Shown here: positions 18,790 through 27,635 of the stretch, in pieces
Position numbering within the stretch: position 1 is the first letter of the stretch
Layout of the letters: every line of letters begins with the position of its first letter
Source of the DNA: Lawsonella clevelandensis
GTDB lineage: Bacteria; Actinomycetota; Actinomycetes; Mycobacteriales; Mycobacteriaceae
Length of the DNA: 64,000 bases
Reading direction: 5' to 3'
NCBI RefSeq assembly: GCF_001293125.1
Contig: NZ_CP009312.1
Span: 1,649,447 to 1,713,446, forward strand
Notes under the pieces: generated by a model
The model's database searches: none
What the model was told of the DNA's origin: nothing
What the model saw: the letters and a program-made list of their open reading frames with translations, nothing else
Translations under genes and position numbers: made by a program

Positions 18790-19362
18790 TTACTTCTTCT
18801 TCATCCGGATGAGTTTCTCTTCGGCGACACGAACTTCACCGGCGAGAGCAGCGGCTTCCTTAGCCTGCTCGTCGGCGATGATGTGCTTTTCACCGAGTTG
18901 AGTCTTCTTGGCGATCATGGCGCGCAGCTTGAAGGAGGCGTCGATCAGCATGTCGGGGCGCGGCGGGCAGCCGGGAATGTAGAGGTCTACCGGCACGATA
19001 TGGTCGGCACCCTGCACGATGGCGTAGTTGTTGAACACGCCGCCGGAGGAGGAGCACGCACCCATGGCGATAACCCACTTGGGGTCAGGCATCTGGTCGT
19101 ACACGCGGCGCATGATGGGGGCCATCTTCTGGCTCACGCGGCCGGAGATGATCATGAGGTCAGATTGGCGTGGGGAAGCGCGGAACACTTCCTGTCCCCA
19201 ACGGGAGGCGTCGAAACGCGGGCCTGCGTAGGACATCATCTCAAATGCACAGCAGGCGAGGCCGAAGGTGACGGGCCAGACTGACCACTCGCGGGTGAGG
19301 CCAAACAGCCATTCTGTGGTGGTGGTTACGAAGCCACCTGAAAGTTTGTCTTCAATTCCCAT
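18790..19362 (-). CDS. nuoB: NADH-quinone oxidoreductase subunit B (cluster N2)
   Basis: A 190-residue subunit holding the terminal 4Fe-4S cluster N2. The ligand cysteines are visible as the tandem C37-C38 in ACCAFEMM, in [12 protein letters not shown] and in PGCPPRPD. A lysine-rich C-terminal tail follows. The gap to nuoA is about 50 nt. The ribosome-binding site is weak (TGGAA). Confidence 0.95.
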   Translation of the reverse strand: MGIEDKLSGGFVTTTTEWLFGLTREWSVWPVTFGLACCAFEMMSYAGPRFDASRWGQEVFRASPRQSDLMIISGRVSQKMAPIMRRVYDQMPDPKWVIAMGACSSSGGVFNNYAIVQGADHIVPVDLYIPGCPPRPDMLIDASFKLRAMIAKKTQLGEKHIIADEQAKEAAALAGEVRVAEEKLIRMKKK

Positions 19363-19412
19363 TTCGAATTCCAGTCACTTAATTGGGTAGATAGTGAAAA
19401 GCAGGGCGTGGT

Positions 19413-19772
19413 TTATTCCCAGTTCAGTCCTCCCCGGCGCCACACGTAGATGTAGGCAACCAAGAGGGTGGCCACGAACAGGAGCATCTCTACGAGGAGG
19501 AACCAGCCCATCTTGTCGAAGGCGATTGCCCAGGGGAACAAGAAGATGGTTTCAACGTCGAAGATGAGGAACATCATGGCGATGGTGAAGTACTTGAGGG
19601 ACATGCGGCCCCCGTTTTCGGGGCGGTCCAGTGCGTCCACACCGCACTCGTAGACGTCATACTTGGATTTGTTGTAGCGGTGGGGGCCGATGATGACTGA
19701 GGCGCCTACCATCACCAGCACAAACAGCGCTGCAATGATCACCATTGCCAGAATGGGAATGTAATACGACAC
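19413..19772 (-). CDS. nuoA: NADH-quinone oxidoreductase subunit A
   Basis: A 119-residue protein with three transmembrane helices. The conserved YECGVDALD loop and MMFLIFDVETIFLFPWA segment identify it. The start is GTG 19772 with AGAGGAAA upstream. It is the first gene of the 14-gene nuo operon; the promoter must lie in the 78-nt gap or upstream of the preceding receiver gene. Confidence 0.95.
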   Translation of the reverse strand: MSYYIPILAMVIIAALFVLVMVGASVIIGPHRYNKSKYDVYECGVDALDRPENGGRMSLKYFTIAMMFLIFDVETIFLFPWAIAFDKMGWFLLVEMLLFVATLLVAYIYVWRRGGLNWE

Positions 19773-19850
19773 GTCGGTTTCCTCTCACACGTGAGTGTTA
19801 GTTAAGGAGATAAGAGGTCCGTACCTGGGCAGCAGATCGAAAAGCTCTGG

Positions 19851-20279
19851 CTACTTACCCGGGCGGAGGAGATTCGCCGCAGCGAGGGGTAGATCGATGG
19901 GATCAACGGGGAGAAGGTAGACAGCATCCGCCTTGCTCCATGTAGACAGCCATGCATCGTCACGTCGTTGCAGGAGAACGAGAAGCGGCGGGTGATCCTC
20001 CACTTCGGCATTAATTTGGTAACTCAGGCCCATTCCACCGAGTGGGGCGGCTTCGCCATCGAGAAGGCAGAGATCGATTTCCTGGTTGTGAAGGGCACGG
20101 ATGAGTGCCGGACCAGTGGCGAAATCGACCAATTCAACGGGGGGCAGATCTGCGGAAATAGAAGAAGTGCCGAATGCTGAATGTACGTCCTCTCGCAATT
20201 GTGGGCGATCAGAATAAACTGCAATGCGCAGCACCGGGGAGGATGAGTCTGTGCGGGTAGTCACAGTGTTATCAGGCAT
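19851..20279 (-). CDS. Atypical response-regulator receiver protein, Rv3143-like
   Basis: A 142-residue single-domain receiver without an output domain. A short N-terminal tail leads to VLRIAVYSDRPQLRED (first strand with acidic loop) and then IDLCLLDGEAAPLGGMGL, which has the phospho-acceptor-like Asp. The usual K-P pair is replaced by LLPVDP, so the phosphorylation switch is probably non-canonical. The homologous orphan regulator Rv3143 also sits directly upstream of nuoA in M. tuberculosis, and I recall reports linking it to Nuo function. It is transcribed in the same direction as nuo, 78 nt ahead. Confidence 0.8.
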   Translation of the reverse strand: MPDNTVTTRTDSSSPVLRIAVYSDRPQLREDVHSAFGTSSISADLPPVELVDFATGPALIRALHNQEIDLCLLDGEAAPLGGMGLSYQINAEVEDHPPLLVLLQRRDDAWLSTWSKADAVYLLPVDPIDLPLAAANLLRPGK

Positions 20280-20417
20280 GTGATTAGCCTACCGAGAAGG
20301 GGCCTCATTTTATGTATCAATGGGCAAGGAGTTTCAGCTAAATCTGCAGGTAAGGCCATCCTAAGTTGGGCCGTTGACGGTATTTAGACGGAATAAGTGA
20401 CAACCGCCTTAACAGAA

Positions 20418-20447
20418 CTCTCAGTTACCCTGAGAGGGGACTTTTTT
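20418..20447 (+). terminator. Hairpin with T-run upstream of a membrane-protein gene
   Basis: CTCTCA (20418-20423) pairs with TGAGAG (20431-20436), followed by GGGACTTTTTTC. The stem is short. It may terminate or attenuate transcription entering the next gene, whose ATG lies 20 nt downstream. Confidence 0.4.
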
Positions 20448-20466
20448 CATCCACGAGAGGACTTTT

Positions 20467-20787
20467 ATGAACGCACAACCTAGGAATGTACTTATCAACG
20501 CGGGTATGGTGCTCGGTGGCGTGCTGGTGGGGACAGGCATGACGGGCTTGCTTTTTATTCTCGGTGTGACACTTGTTTCTACGATTTCTCACCCAATTAT
20601 TAATCCCATAGAATGGACTCCAGTAATCCCACTTCTCGGACTGATTGCCACCTGCCTGACGACCGGCGGGTCCATCGGCATTATCCGTAGCCGACACCCC
20701 TTTTCCGCTCTGGCGGTGGGCATGATCATCGCCTCCATTGTCTTCCTTCTCGTCATTGTGAGCTACTACTTTGGCTATGCCCATTAG
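20467..20787 (+). CDS. Small integral membrane protein, unknown function
   Basis: A 106-residue protein with three predicted membrane helices (about residues 11-37, 48-68 and 79-101). GAGAGG is placed 9 nt before ATG 20467. The N-terminus is short and the last residues are FGYAH. No family is recognised. It ends 2 nt before the first possible start of cobD, so the two are probably co-transcribed, but a role in cobalamin metabolism is not shown. Confidence 0.6.
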   Translation: MNAQPRNVLINAGMVLGGVLVGTGMTGLLFILGVTLVSTISHPIINPIEWTPVIPLLGLIATCLTTGGSIGIIRSRHPFSALAVGMIIASIVFLLVIVSYYFGYAH

Positions 20788-20789
20788 AA

Positions 20790-21762
20790 GTGAATAGTTA
20801 TTCAGTGAAACGAATAGATCGAGTGAGTGGTCTCGCCCTCGGATTCCTTCTTGACCGCCTTTACGCGGACCCTCGACAGCATCACCCAGTGTCGTTCTTT
20901 GGGCGCGGAGCACAACGGTTGGTCTCGCATCTACGCCCCGTCGAGAAAACGAGGCGCACTCTACTACCTCATCGCTAGCGGAGTTCCTACCACCACCGCT
21001 GTCATAGCTCAGCGAGTCAGCCGTTCATGTCCCCTTCTACACACAGGCCTGCTGGCTGCCGGGACCTGGACGGTCCTCGGCGGAACCACTCTTCAACGAG
21101 TTGGGCATGAGATGGAACAACGACTGCGTGACGGCACTCTTGAGGCGGATCGGGAGCTCCTCCCTTCGTTATGTTCGCGGGATCCCCAGTATCTCGATGT
21201 GGAAGGAATTGCCCGTGCCACCGTAGAGTCCCTGGCAGAAAACACATCCGATGCGACCATAGGGGCACTGTTCTGGGGAGCCATAGCAGGGCTTCCAGGA
21301 CTTCTCTGGTACCGTGCCACCAACACTCTTGACGCCATGGTGGGCTATCGCTCCGCACGTTACCGCGATTTTGGGTGGGCAAGTGCTCGTATGGATGATG
21401 TGGCAAATTACGTGCCCGCGCGTCTCACTGCCCTGCTAACCGCAGCTATTGTTCCTCAGCGAGCACGAGAGATTCTGCATTTGTGGCGTCGCGATGCTCC
21501 CACACATCCCAGTTCTAATGCGGGAGTTGTTGAGATAGCCTGTGCTGGCGCCTTAGGGATAACACTAGGTGGGGAGACTATCTATCGCTATGGGGTGGAG
21601 AATCGGCCGCGTCTTGGGGATGGTCCTGTGCCTACCTGCGAGGATCTTGCTGCGGCCGTGCGTCTTTCCGGTGCTGTCCAGTGGGCGGGCCTGTGCGTCG
21701 CACTCATTCTCGCGGCAGTAATGCCTGGACTGCTCGGGGGAGCTCCGCAACACTGTCGATAG
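20790..21762 (+). pseudogene. cobD: Adenosylcobinamide-phosphate synthase CobD/CbiB, frameshifted
   Basis: CobD attaches aminopropanol phosphate to adenosylcobyric acid at the membrane. The N-terminal part (GFLLDRLYADPRQHHPVSFFGR) is read from GTG 20790. The remainder, with GIARATVESLAENTSDATIG, ATNTLDAMVGYRSARY and HPSSNAGVVEIACAGALG, is one frame over. The shift falls at the AAAA run 20946-20949. With three A's the reading becomes ...RPVEKRGALYYLIASG..., giving about 323 residues, normal for the family. It could be a true mutation, a sequencing error or slippage. The last 59 nt overlap the convergent HAD gene. Confidence 0.85.
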
Positions 21763-22399
21763 TATAGGCAGCCTGCTCCCACTCCGTGGGGGAACCAGTA
21801 CCCCACGTGCAGAGAATAGTGTCGATGCTGAAGACAGCTGCCCCTTCCACGTCGTGAATACGATCGCCTACCATCACATAACGACGGTGTGGATGTAGTG
21901 GATCATCTCCTGCCTGGCGGATTGCCTCCGCAATGACGTCGTCCTTCGCTTGGCGTGTGGTGCCGTCATTATGAGCGCCTACCATGCCGCTAAAATACTT
22001 GTCGATGCCTACATGGGCCACAGTCCTAAATGCGACCGCTTCCCGTTTAGAGGTAGCCAGGTAGAGCTCATAACCCAGTGCGCGCAGTTCAGCGAGTGCA
22101 TCAGCAATGCCGGGAAAAAGCTCAGACTGGTCCCACATATGAGTGTCGTAATGGTCAAAGTAGAATCGCTTCCCGGCGTTGACCTCGGCCGGTGACCACC
22201 CGAGCCGGGCCATCGTCACCTGCATGGGAGGCCCAGCCACCGATTCCAGAAATTCTGCAGAGGGACGCTCTTTCCCTAGCGCATCGGCAGCCAAACATAG
22301 CGTTTGCTGTACCGTAGCTAAAGAATCAATGAGGGTACCGTCTAAGTCCAAGAGAACGATAGGGGCACGTTGGGAGTCTGACGGACGAGGAGAGGTCAT
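21704..22399 (-). CDS. HAD-family hydrolase, phosphoglycolate-phosphatase/PtkA-like
   Basis: A 231-residue haloacid-dehalogenase phosphatase. Motif I is LLDLDGTLIDS (near residue 16), motif II ATSK, and motif IV MVGDRIHDVEGA. A helical cap lies between I and II. The position beside cobC, NIF3 and the Zn-ribbon gene matches Rv2232 (PtkA, described as a tyrosine kinase of HAD fold) in M. tuberculosis. From the sequence only a HAD phosphotransfer function can be claimed. It overlaps the end of cobD and is divergent from cobC. Confidence 0.85.
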   Translation of the reverse strand: MTSPRPSDSQRAPIVLLDLDGTLIDSLATVQQTLCLAADALGKERPSAEFLESVAGPPMQVTMARLGWSPAEVNAGKRFYFDHYDTHMWDQSELFPGIADALAELRALGYELYLATSKREAVAFRTVAHVGIDKYFSGMVGAHNDGTTRQAKDDVIAEAIRQAGDDPLHPHRRYVMVGDRIHDVEGAAVFSIDTILCTWGTGSPTEWEQAAYTIDSVAELPRAVQALLPRE

Positions 22400-22533
22400 A
22401 TCTGTAGTGTCTCACACCGTTGAGATTGCGAACATCCCCGCCTCGTCCGCCAGTAGTGAAGTTCTTGTTCTCATGACGATGCCGTCCCAGGTTGACGGGA
22501 CTGGGCTCTGCGGCGTCCAGTAGGCTTAAAGGT

Positions 22534-23664
22534 ATGACTGGCACTCCAGACACCCCGTGGAACATTCATGGGGACCAGCAGGATCTGCCGGGTATGCTCG
22601 ATTTCGCTGTGAACGTTTGCCAACCAAGCCCACCGCCTGTGGTGCTCAACGTATTAGAAGCAGCGCTACCGCAGCTCGCGCACTATCCGCGACACACAGA
22701 CTATGCACGCGTCCAAGAAGCCCTCGCTGTTTTTCACGGTGTCTCTCCCTCGTGGGTGCTTCCCCTTGCCGGCGAAACAGAGGCCTTCGATTTGCTGAGC
22801 CGGCTTCCCTGGCGACACATCGCGATACTTCATCCTCCCTATACAGAAGCGGAAGCACCCTTCCACAATGCGGGTTACGGGGATGCCATACATCATTACC
22901 TGGCAGAGGATCAGCTTCCCGTCCTTCCCGACTACTGTGACCTAGTAATTGTCGGTAATCCGGTAAACCCCACGTCGTACTTGCGTTCCCGTGCAGAACT
23001 TGCACAGCTTCGTGCATCCGGTCGTATTGTCGTTGTCGATGAAGCCTTTATGGATGTCGTAGTGCCCGATTATGCAGCTGCGGCAACCTTTCTCCCCACT
23101 GTTCCTACGTATGGTCGCGGTGCCACGTCTGCCGCATCTGCGGCTGCTACCTCTATTCAGAAGCTTCTCGGAGGCGACCTCATCGTGTTGCGTTCCTGCA
23201 CGAAAACGTGGGGTATCTCAGGCCTCCGGGCGGGCTATGCGATAGCCCACCCCACACTCGTGGAACGTCTTACTACTTGCCGCAGTCCCTGGACCGTCTC
23301 CACGCTGTCACTAGCCGTGCTTCGTGCGCTTCCACAGCCGGCACTACAAGAGGAACTCGCGACTATCCGCACCCGCATTGCCGTAGAGCGGGAAGCGATG
23401 ATCCGTTCCTTGACCATGGCCGGCTGGCAGGTACGCCTTCCCGCTAGTGGTCCCTTTCTGCTGGCTCAACCCCCGCGTTACCCGGGTACCGTTGACACGC
23501 TCCGACTAGGCTTGCAGGAAAAAGGTATTGCTGTCCGCCGCACCGATACGTTCCCCCTGCTCGATGCTGGGTGGTGGCGGCTAGCGGTCAAAGACGTCTC
23601 GAGTGTGCAGCGGCTCATTGATACTGTTCGCGTACTTACAAAGGAAGAGGAGACGTTGGCATGA
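22534..23664 (+). CDS. cobC: PLP-dependent aminotransferase/decarboxylase CobC (CobD-type)
   Basis: A 376-residue class-II aminotransferase-fold protein, as in threonine-phosphate decarboxylases that supply aminopropanol phosphate for cobalamin. Visible are LDFAVNVCQPSPP at the N-terminus, VIVGNPVNPT, VVVDEAFMD with the PLP-pyridine aspartate, and SCTKTWGISGLRAGY with the Schiff-base lysine. ATG 22534 is preferred to an upstream start since family similarity begins there. It is divergent from the HAD gene and its stop overlaps the next gene as ATGA. Confidence 0.85.
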   Translation: MTGTPDTPWNIHGDQQDLPGMLDFAVNVCQPSPPPVVLNVLEAALPQLAHYPRHTDYARVQEALAVFHGVSPSWVLPLAGETEAFDLLSRLPWRHIAILHPPYTEAEAPFHNAGYGDAIHHYLAEDQLPVLPDYCDLVIVGNPVNPTSYLRSRAELAQLRASGRIVVVDEAFMDVVVPDYAAAATFLPTVPTYGRGATSAASAAATSIQKLLGGDLIVLRSCTKTWGISGLRAGYAIAHPTLVERLTTCRSPWTVSTLSLAVLRALPQPALQEELATIRTRIAVEREAMIRSLTMAGWQVRLPASGPFLLAQPPRYPGTVDTLRLGLQEKGIAVRRTDTFPLLDAGWWRLAVKDVSSVQRLIDTVRVLTKEEETLA

Positions 23665-24851
23665 ACGAACACCCTGGCACCGAAGCGGCACCCCCCAGCG
23701 TGGAATCTGTACGAGTACCCCACACGGTGGGAGATATTATGGCCGTGATGGATCGGGCCTACCCACCGAGGTACGCCGAAAAATGGGACCATCCAGGCCT
23801 CGTCTGCGGCGACCCTCATGCGGTCGTCAACAAGGTGTGCTGCGCGGTTGACCTCACTCCCGAAACTCTCAATGAGGCGTTAGCCCAGGGGGCGCAGATG
23901 GTGATCACGCACCATCCAGTTCTCTTTCAGGCGGTGCACTCCGTCGCTGCCTCGATGCCCAAGGGAAAGCTCATTCACACCGCTATTTCCGCAGGATGCG
24001 CACTCTTCTGTGCACACACTAATGCGGATAGCGCCAACCCCGGGGTCAATGATGCGTTAGCGGAAGCGCTCGGGCTTACCGTGCTTCGGCCACTTATTCC
24101 CCACCACCCCGATGCACTTGATCGCTGGGTGGTGCATGTGCCGGGCAGCCAGGTACCGGTCGTCCAAGACGCCATTTTTGCCGTCGGGGGAGGTGCACTC
24201 GGTGACTACACTCAGTGTTCCTTCCGTGTTGATGGGATTGGACAGTTCCTTCCTGAGAAAGGAGCTGACCCCTATCTGGGAAGGCCAGGTGAGCTGGAGA
24301 CTGTCTCTGAGTCTCGTATTGAGTTCGTTGCGGAGCGTCGCCTGCGGGCCCAGATTCAGGAGGCGTTGACGACTTCTCATCCCTATGAGGAACCCTCTTA
24401 TGACATTCTGGAAAGCTATGCTCCGGCACATGGCAGTAATCTGGCAGATGCTCCTGGCCTCGGGCGAATCGGGACTTTAGCCCAACCTCTGCCACTGCGT
24501 GAATTTGTTGAGGTTGTGGCAGAAGCTCTTCCCTCCACCGTGTGGGGAGTTCGTGCTGCCGGGGACCCTACTGCAATAATTGAAACCGTTGCCGTATGTG
24601 GAGGTGCTGGTGGAAGTTTTCTCGATGACGCACGTGTAGCGGGGGTGGACTGCTACGTAACCTCCGATCTTCGTCATCACCCTGTTGATGACTTCCTTCA
24701 AGCTGGGGGATCAGCAGTAATTGACACTGCACACGCGGCGAGCGAGTATCCCTGGCTATCACAGGTTGCGGACTTACTGGTGAGAGAGCTAGATCTGGAT
24801 GTCGCGGTTCTCCCTCTCGTCACGGACCCCTGGACCTTGCATTCACAGTAA
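23661..24851 (+). CDS. Nif3-like dinuclear metal-centre protein (DUF34, YqfO type)
   Basis: A 396-residue protein. Metal ligands characteristic of NIF3 are seen in VDLTPETLNEA, MVITHHPVLFQ and CAHTNADSANPGVNDALA, and in the C-terminal YVTSDLRHHPVDDF and IDTAHAASEYP. A central insertion (about residues 140-250) containing TSHPYEEPSYDI resembles the PII/CutA-like insert of YqfO proteins. The biochemical role of the family is unsettled. It overlaps cobC by 4 nt, and the conserved neighbourhood with the Zn-ribbon protein matches Rv2230c-Rv2229c. Confidence 0.88.
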   Translation: MNEHPGTEAAPPSVESVRVPHTVGDIMAVMDRAYPPRYAEKWDHPGLVCGDPHAVVNKVCCAVDLTPETLNEALAQGAQMVITHHPVLFQAVHSVAASMPKGKLIHTAISAGCALFCAHTNADSANPGVNDALAEALGLTVLRPLIPHHPDALDRWVVHVPGSQVPVVQDAIFAVGGGALGDYTQCSFRVDGIGQFLPEKGADPYLGRPGELETVSESRIEFVAERRLRAQIQEALTTSHPYEEPSYDILESYAPAHGSNLADAPGLGRIGTLAQPLPLREFVEVVAEALPSTVWGVRAAGDPTAIIETVAVCGGAGGSFLDDARVAGVDCYVTSDLRHHPVDDFLQAGGSAVIDTAHAASEYPWLSQVADLLVRELDLDVAVLPLVTDPWTLHSQ

Positions 24852-24950
24852 ACTTTGAGGCAGGCGGTTAACACCATAGAGATTCCGGGTCAGTAGACAT
24901 CACGAGCTTCCGCACGTGAGCGATTTTGCACCAGTGAGGAGAAGTCCGCT

Positions 24951-25682
24951 ATGAAGTGTCCCCCCGTTCTGCAGAGGCTCCTGCTCGATCTTGCTGACGT
25001 TGATGCCGCCATTGCAGCGGCAGAGCATCGCAACAGCGAACCCAGCACAGATCGTCATGTGAAGATCCAACAACGCCACTACTTTGAAGCACGCTCTACC
25101 GCTGCACGGGCACGATTAGCGCTGGAAGATGTCGAACGTGAACTGCAACGAGCGCGGGGAGAGCTAGCCTTCCTCGAGCGCCGCCAAGCCCATGACGAAG
25201 AAGCGGTGCATGTCGCGCATGAGACGGAAGTATTACGTGATCTTTACCATGATCTCCACTCTGTAGAACGGCTGCTCACCAATTCTCGCCGGCGTATTCG
25301 GCATCTGGAAGAGCAGGTATCTGCTTACCAAGCACAGGTCGCTAATTGTGATGCCGCCGTGAAAAGCACTCAACGAGAATTGGATAGTGCGGTGGCAGCG
25401 CTTGACAAGTACACCGCTGATGTAGCGAGTGCACTGCCCAAGATGCGTGCTGAACGGGAAGCATTAGTGGAGTCTCTTCCCAGTTATGTTGTTGACGTCT
25501 ACGAAGAAATGCGGGAAGAACTAGGAGTAGGAGCGGGACGCCTGGTCGGCCTCAATTGCGGGGTGTGTCGAATGGAGCTTTCTACTGGTCAGCTGCACGC
25601 CATTCATGGCGCCCCGGCGGATGAATTAGTGCGCTGTCCAGAGTGCGGTGGGTTGTTGGTGAGGAGTGATCTCATGAGCTAG
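24951..25682 (+). CDS. Coiled-coil protein with C4 zinc ribbon (Rv2229c/CT398-like)
   Basis: A 243-residue protein. Residues ~10-175 form a long charged helical coiled coil. The C-terminus carries a four-cysteine zinc ribbon, CGVCRMELSTGQ ... RCPECGGLLVR. In other bacteria such proteins are proposed tethering or chaperone-like factors; no enzymatic role is evident. GAGGAGA precedes ATG 24951. It lies between NIF3 and the histidine phosphatase gene. Confidence 0.85.
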   Translation: MKCPPVLQRLLLDLADVDAAIAAAEHRNSEPSTDRHVKIQQRHYFEARSTAARARLALEDVERELQRARGELAFLERRQAHDEEAVHVAHETEVLRDLYHDLHSVERLLTNSRRRIRHLEEQVSAYQAQVANCDAAVKSTQRELDSAVAALDKYTADVASALPKMRAEREALVESLPSYVVDVYEEMREELGVGAGRLVGLNCGVCRMELSTGQLHAIHGAPADELVRCPECGGLLVRSDLMS

Positions 25683-25760
25683 CTGCCAGAGCGGTGTTCT
25701 CTGCGCGGACGGTACCATGGAGACTATTCCCGTCCGACAGAGTGGTGAAGGAGAATTGCG

Positions 25761-26432
25761 GTGGCAGAAGCGTCACGAGGCTGGGCATCCCCCGATATGG
25801 GCAGGCCAACGAGGTTTGTGATGGTACGTCATGGACAGACCGCAGACTCCGTCCGTCATCTTTTCTCCGGATCTGGAGGAATTGACCCAGAATTGACCGA
25901 GCTGGGGCATCGGCAAGCACAACAGGCAGCGCAACGTGTGCAGGAGAGTTCTGCACCGGGGGATTATTCCGTGCTCATAGCTTCGCCTTTGCGTCGAACT
26001 CAGCAGACGGCACAGTATCTTGCTGAGTCGCTGGATCTCCCTATCGTCACAGACAACCGTTTGCGAGAATGTGATTTTGGAGAGTGGGAAGGGTACACGA
26101 TGGGGGAAGTACTGGAGCGCTACCCAACGGTCGCTGCAGCGTGGATGCAGGATCCTGAATGTGTACCACCAGGGGGTGAGAGCCTCGCCGCAGTACGACG
26201 TCGGTTGCAGAGCTTTCGGGAAGATGTCACGGCGCAGTATGGTGGAACGAATGTGCTGATGGTGAGCCATGTAACGCCAATTAAATCGTTGCTGTGGGAA
26301 GGACTTGGCGAGGTGGATACGGTGTTTTACCGTCTCTTTTTAGATCTTGCGTCGATTTCGGTAGCGGAGTTTTATCACGATGGCGGGTCGACAGTGCGGT
26401 TGGTTAATTACGGCGGGGGAGTGGTGGCCTAG
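25761..26432 (+). CDS. Histidine phosphatase (phosphoglycerate mutase fold), candidate alpha-ribazole phosphatase
   Basis: A 223-residue protein with the RHG motif VMVRHGQTADS (near residue 22), SPLRRTQQTAQ, the LRECDFGEWEG loop and VSHVTPIKSLL with the second catalytic histidine. In M. tuberculosis the equivalent gene (Rv2228c) fuses an RNase HI domain to this phosphatase, which acts on alpha-ribazole phosphate in cobalamin synthesis. Here only the linker-like RGWASPDMG precedes the phosphatase, so the RNase H half is absent. GTG 25761 is supported by GAAGGAG 8 nt upstream. Confidence 0.82.
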   Translation: MAEASRGWASPDMGRPTRFVMVRHGQTADSVRHLFSGSGGIDPELTELGHRQAQQAAQRVQESSAPGDYSVLIASPLRRTQQTAQYLAESLDLPIVTDNRLRECDFGEWEGYTMGEVLERYPTVAAAWMQDPECVPPGGESLAAVRRRLQSFREDVTAQYGGTNVLMVSHVTPIKSLLWEGLGEVDTVFYRLFLDLASISVAEFYHDGGSTVRLVNYGGGVVA

Positions 26433-26474
26433 TTCGCTGCCGGAATTTGTGGGGTAACTAGTACACTAAACACC

Positions 26475-26882
26475 GGTAAATGAGTCAGCTAGGCTGTCGC
26501 GGTTGGGGAAACCTTATGACCTAAGAAGTCCCCGTCGAGGAAAGTCCGGACTCCATAGAGCAGAGTGGTTGCTAACGGCAACCCGGGGTGACCCGCGGGA
26601 TAGTGCCACAGAAAACAAACCGCCACTTTGGTGGTAAGGGTGAAAAGGTGCGGTAAGAGCGCACCAGTATTGCCGGTGACGGCAGTAGCTTGGTAAACCC
26701 CACTCGGAGCAAGATCGAAGGCTTCACGTTTGGTGGAGCTGCGTACATGTTTAACGGCTGCTCGCTGAAGTGTGCGGGTGGATCGCTTGAGATACTCGGC
26801 AACGATGTATCCAGATGGATGGCGGCCGCCCATGGGCAATGCTTGTGGGAACAGAATCCGGCTTACGGTTGGCTCATTTACC
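26475..26882 (+). ncRNA. rnpB: RNase P RNA, bacterial type A
   Basis: The conserved core is plain: GAGGAAAGTCCGGACTCC near 26536, ACAGAAAACAAACCGCC near 26608, GGTAAGGGTGAAAAGGTGCG, then GACGGCAGTAGCTTGGTAAA and GGAGCAAGATCGAA, and near the 3' end ACAGAATCCGGCTTACGG. The 5' end GGTAAATGAGTCA pairs with the 3' end TGGCTCATTTACC (P1), which fixes the boundaries. CCGTTTTT follows as the terminator tract. Confidence 0.96.
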
Positions 26883-27020
26883 GTTTTTGTCGTTATGAGA
26901 GGGAATCTGAGGCTTCCGGGAATGGAAAGTTTTCATAATGGCGACAAGATCTTTTGCCGCATGGCAACTTTTTGAGAGCTAAATCACTTCCGTGGGCAAT
27001 TTTTAGAAAACACAGGTTTC

Positions 27021-27491
27021 TTAGGAAGTGGACCGATGATGCTCAAAAATCAGCATCGTCTGGGTGCTCGCTACAACCGGATTATTGTTCAGCTGATGTG
27101 CGACAAAATCGGACAATTCAGTGGTATCGCGCATACATACATAGATCAGATAATCGTCAATGCCGCTAACAAAATAGACGTCCTGAACACCCCGTAAACT
27201 TGCCATCGTTTTCCCAAAAGTGTCCATTCCCATGCGAGAACCTGCGTGAAGCCGGACAGCAATCATAGCCTGGAGGCCACGGCCAATGAGCTGCGGGTCG
27301 ATGTCAGCGTGCACACCGCGGATCACTCCGCTATCGGTGAGTGCCTTCACCCGGGCAGAAGCGGTGGAGGGGGCAATCCCTACTCGTGCCGCCAAATCCT
27401 TGTTGGCGATGTCTCCGTCTTCCCTAAGAATCTGAAGAATTTTTCGGTCAACTTCATCAAGTTGTGGAGGCTCAATCGGCGAAGAATCCAT
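27021..27491 (-). CDS. aldR: Lrp/AsnC-family regulator AldR
   Basis: A 156-residue Lrp-type regulator. The N-terminal winged HTH (LDEVDRKILQILREDGDIANKDLAARVGIAPSTASARV) is followed by a RAM effector-binding domain (about residues 70-150). It is divergent from ald, the arrangement in which AldR controls alanine dehydrogenase in mycobacteria in response to alanine and other amino acids. ATG 27491 is preferred because a G-rich stretch precedes it at the right distance; GTG 27500 would add three residues. Confidence 0.88.
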   Translation of the reverse strand: MDSSPIEPPQLDEVDRKILQILREDGDIANKDLAARVGIAPSTASARVKALTDSGVIRGVHADIDPQLIGRGLQAMIAVRLHAGSRMGMDTFGKTMASLRGVQDVYFVSGIDDYLIYVCMRDTTELSDFVAHQLNNNPVVASTQTMLIFEHHRSTS

Positions 27492-27635
27492 AATTTTCAC
27501 CCCGAGTTAAAAAAGTTTTTTCGGAATAGGTGCGAGCTTACCGAATTTTCTCCAGAATAAGCGTGACCCAGAAATTTTATAGGGGTTCGCGAGAGAACAA
27601 AACGAAGAACCCCACAACACGTTTCAGGAGTAGCA
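27492..27635. promoter_or_regulatory. Divergent aldR-ald control region
   Basis: A 144-nt AT-rich region between divergent aldR and ald. It contains a 7-bp stem GGGGTTC (27582-27588) / GAACCCC (27607-27613) just upstream of the ald ribosome-binding site AGGAG, plus AT-rich patches that could be AldR sites. The exact operators are not identified. Confidence 0.45.

Noticed and set aside
22400-22533. Cobalamin riboswitch upstream of cobC
   Set aside because: No B12-box-like GCCACTG sequence or suitable length of leader is present.
26954-27169. 71-residue plus-strand ORF after rnpB
   Set aside because: It crosses the end of aldR in antisense and shows no ribosome-binding site or protein-like composition.
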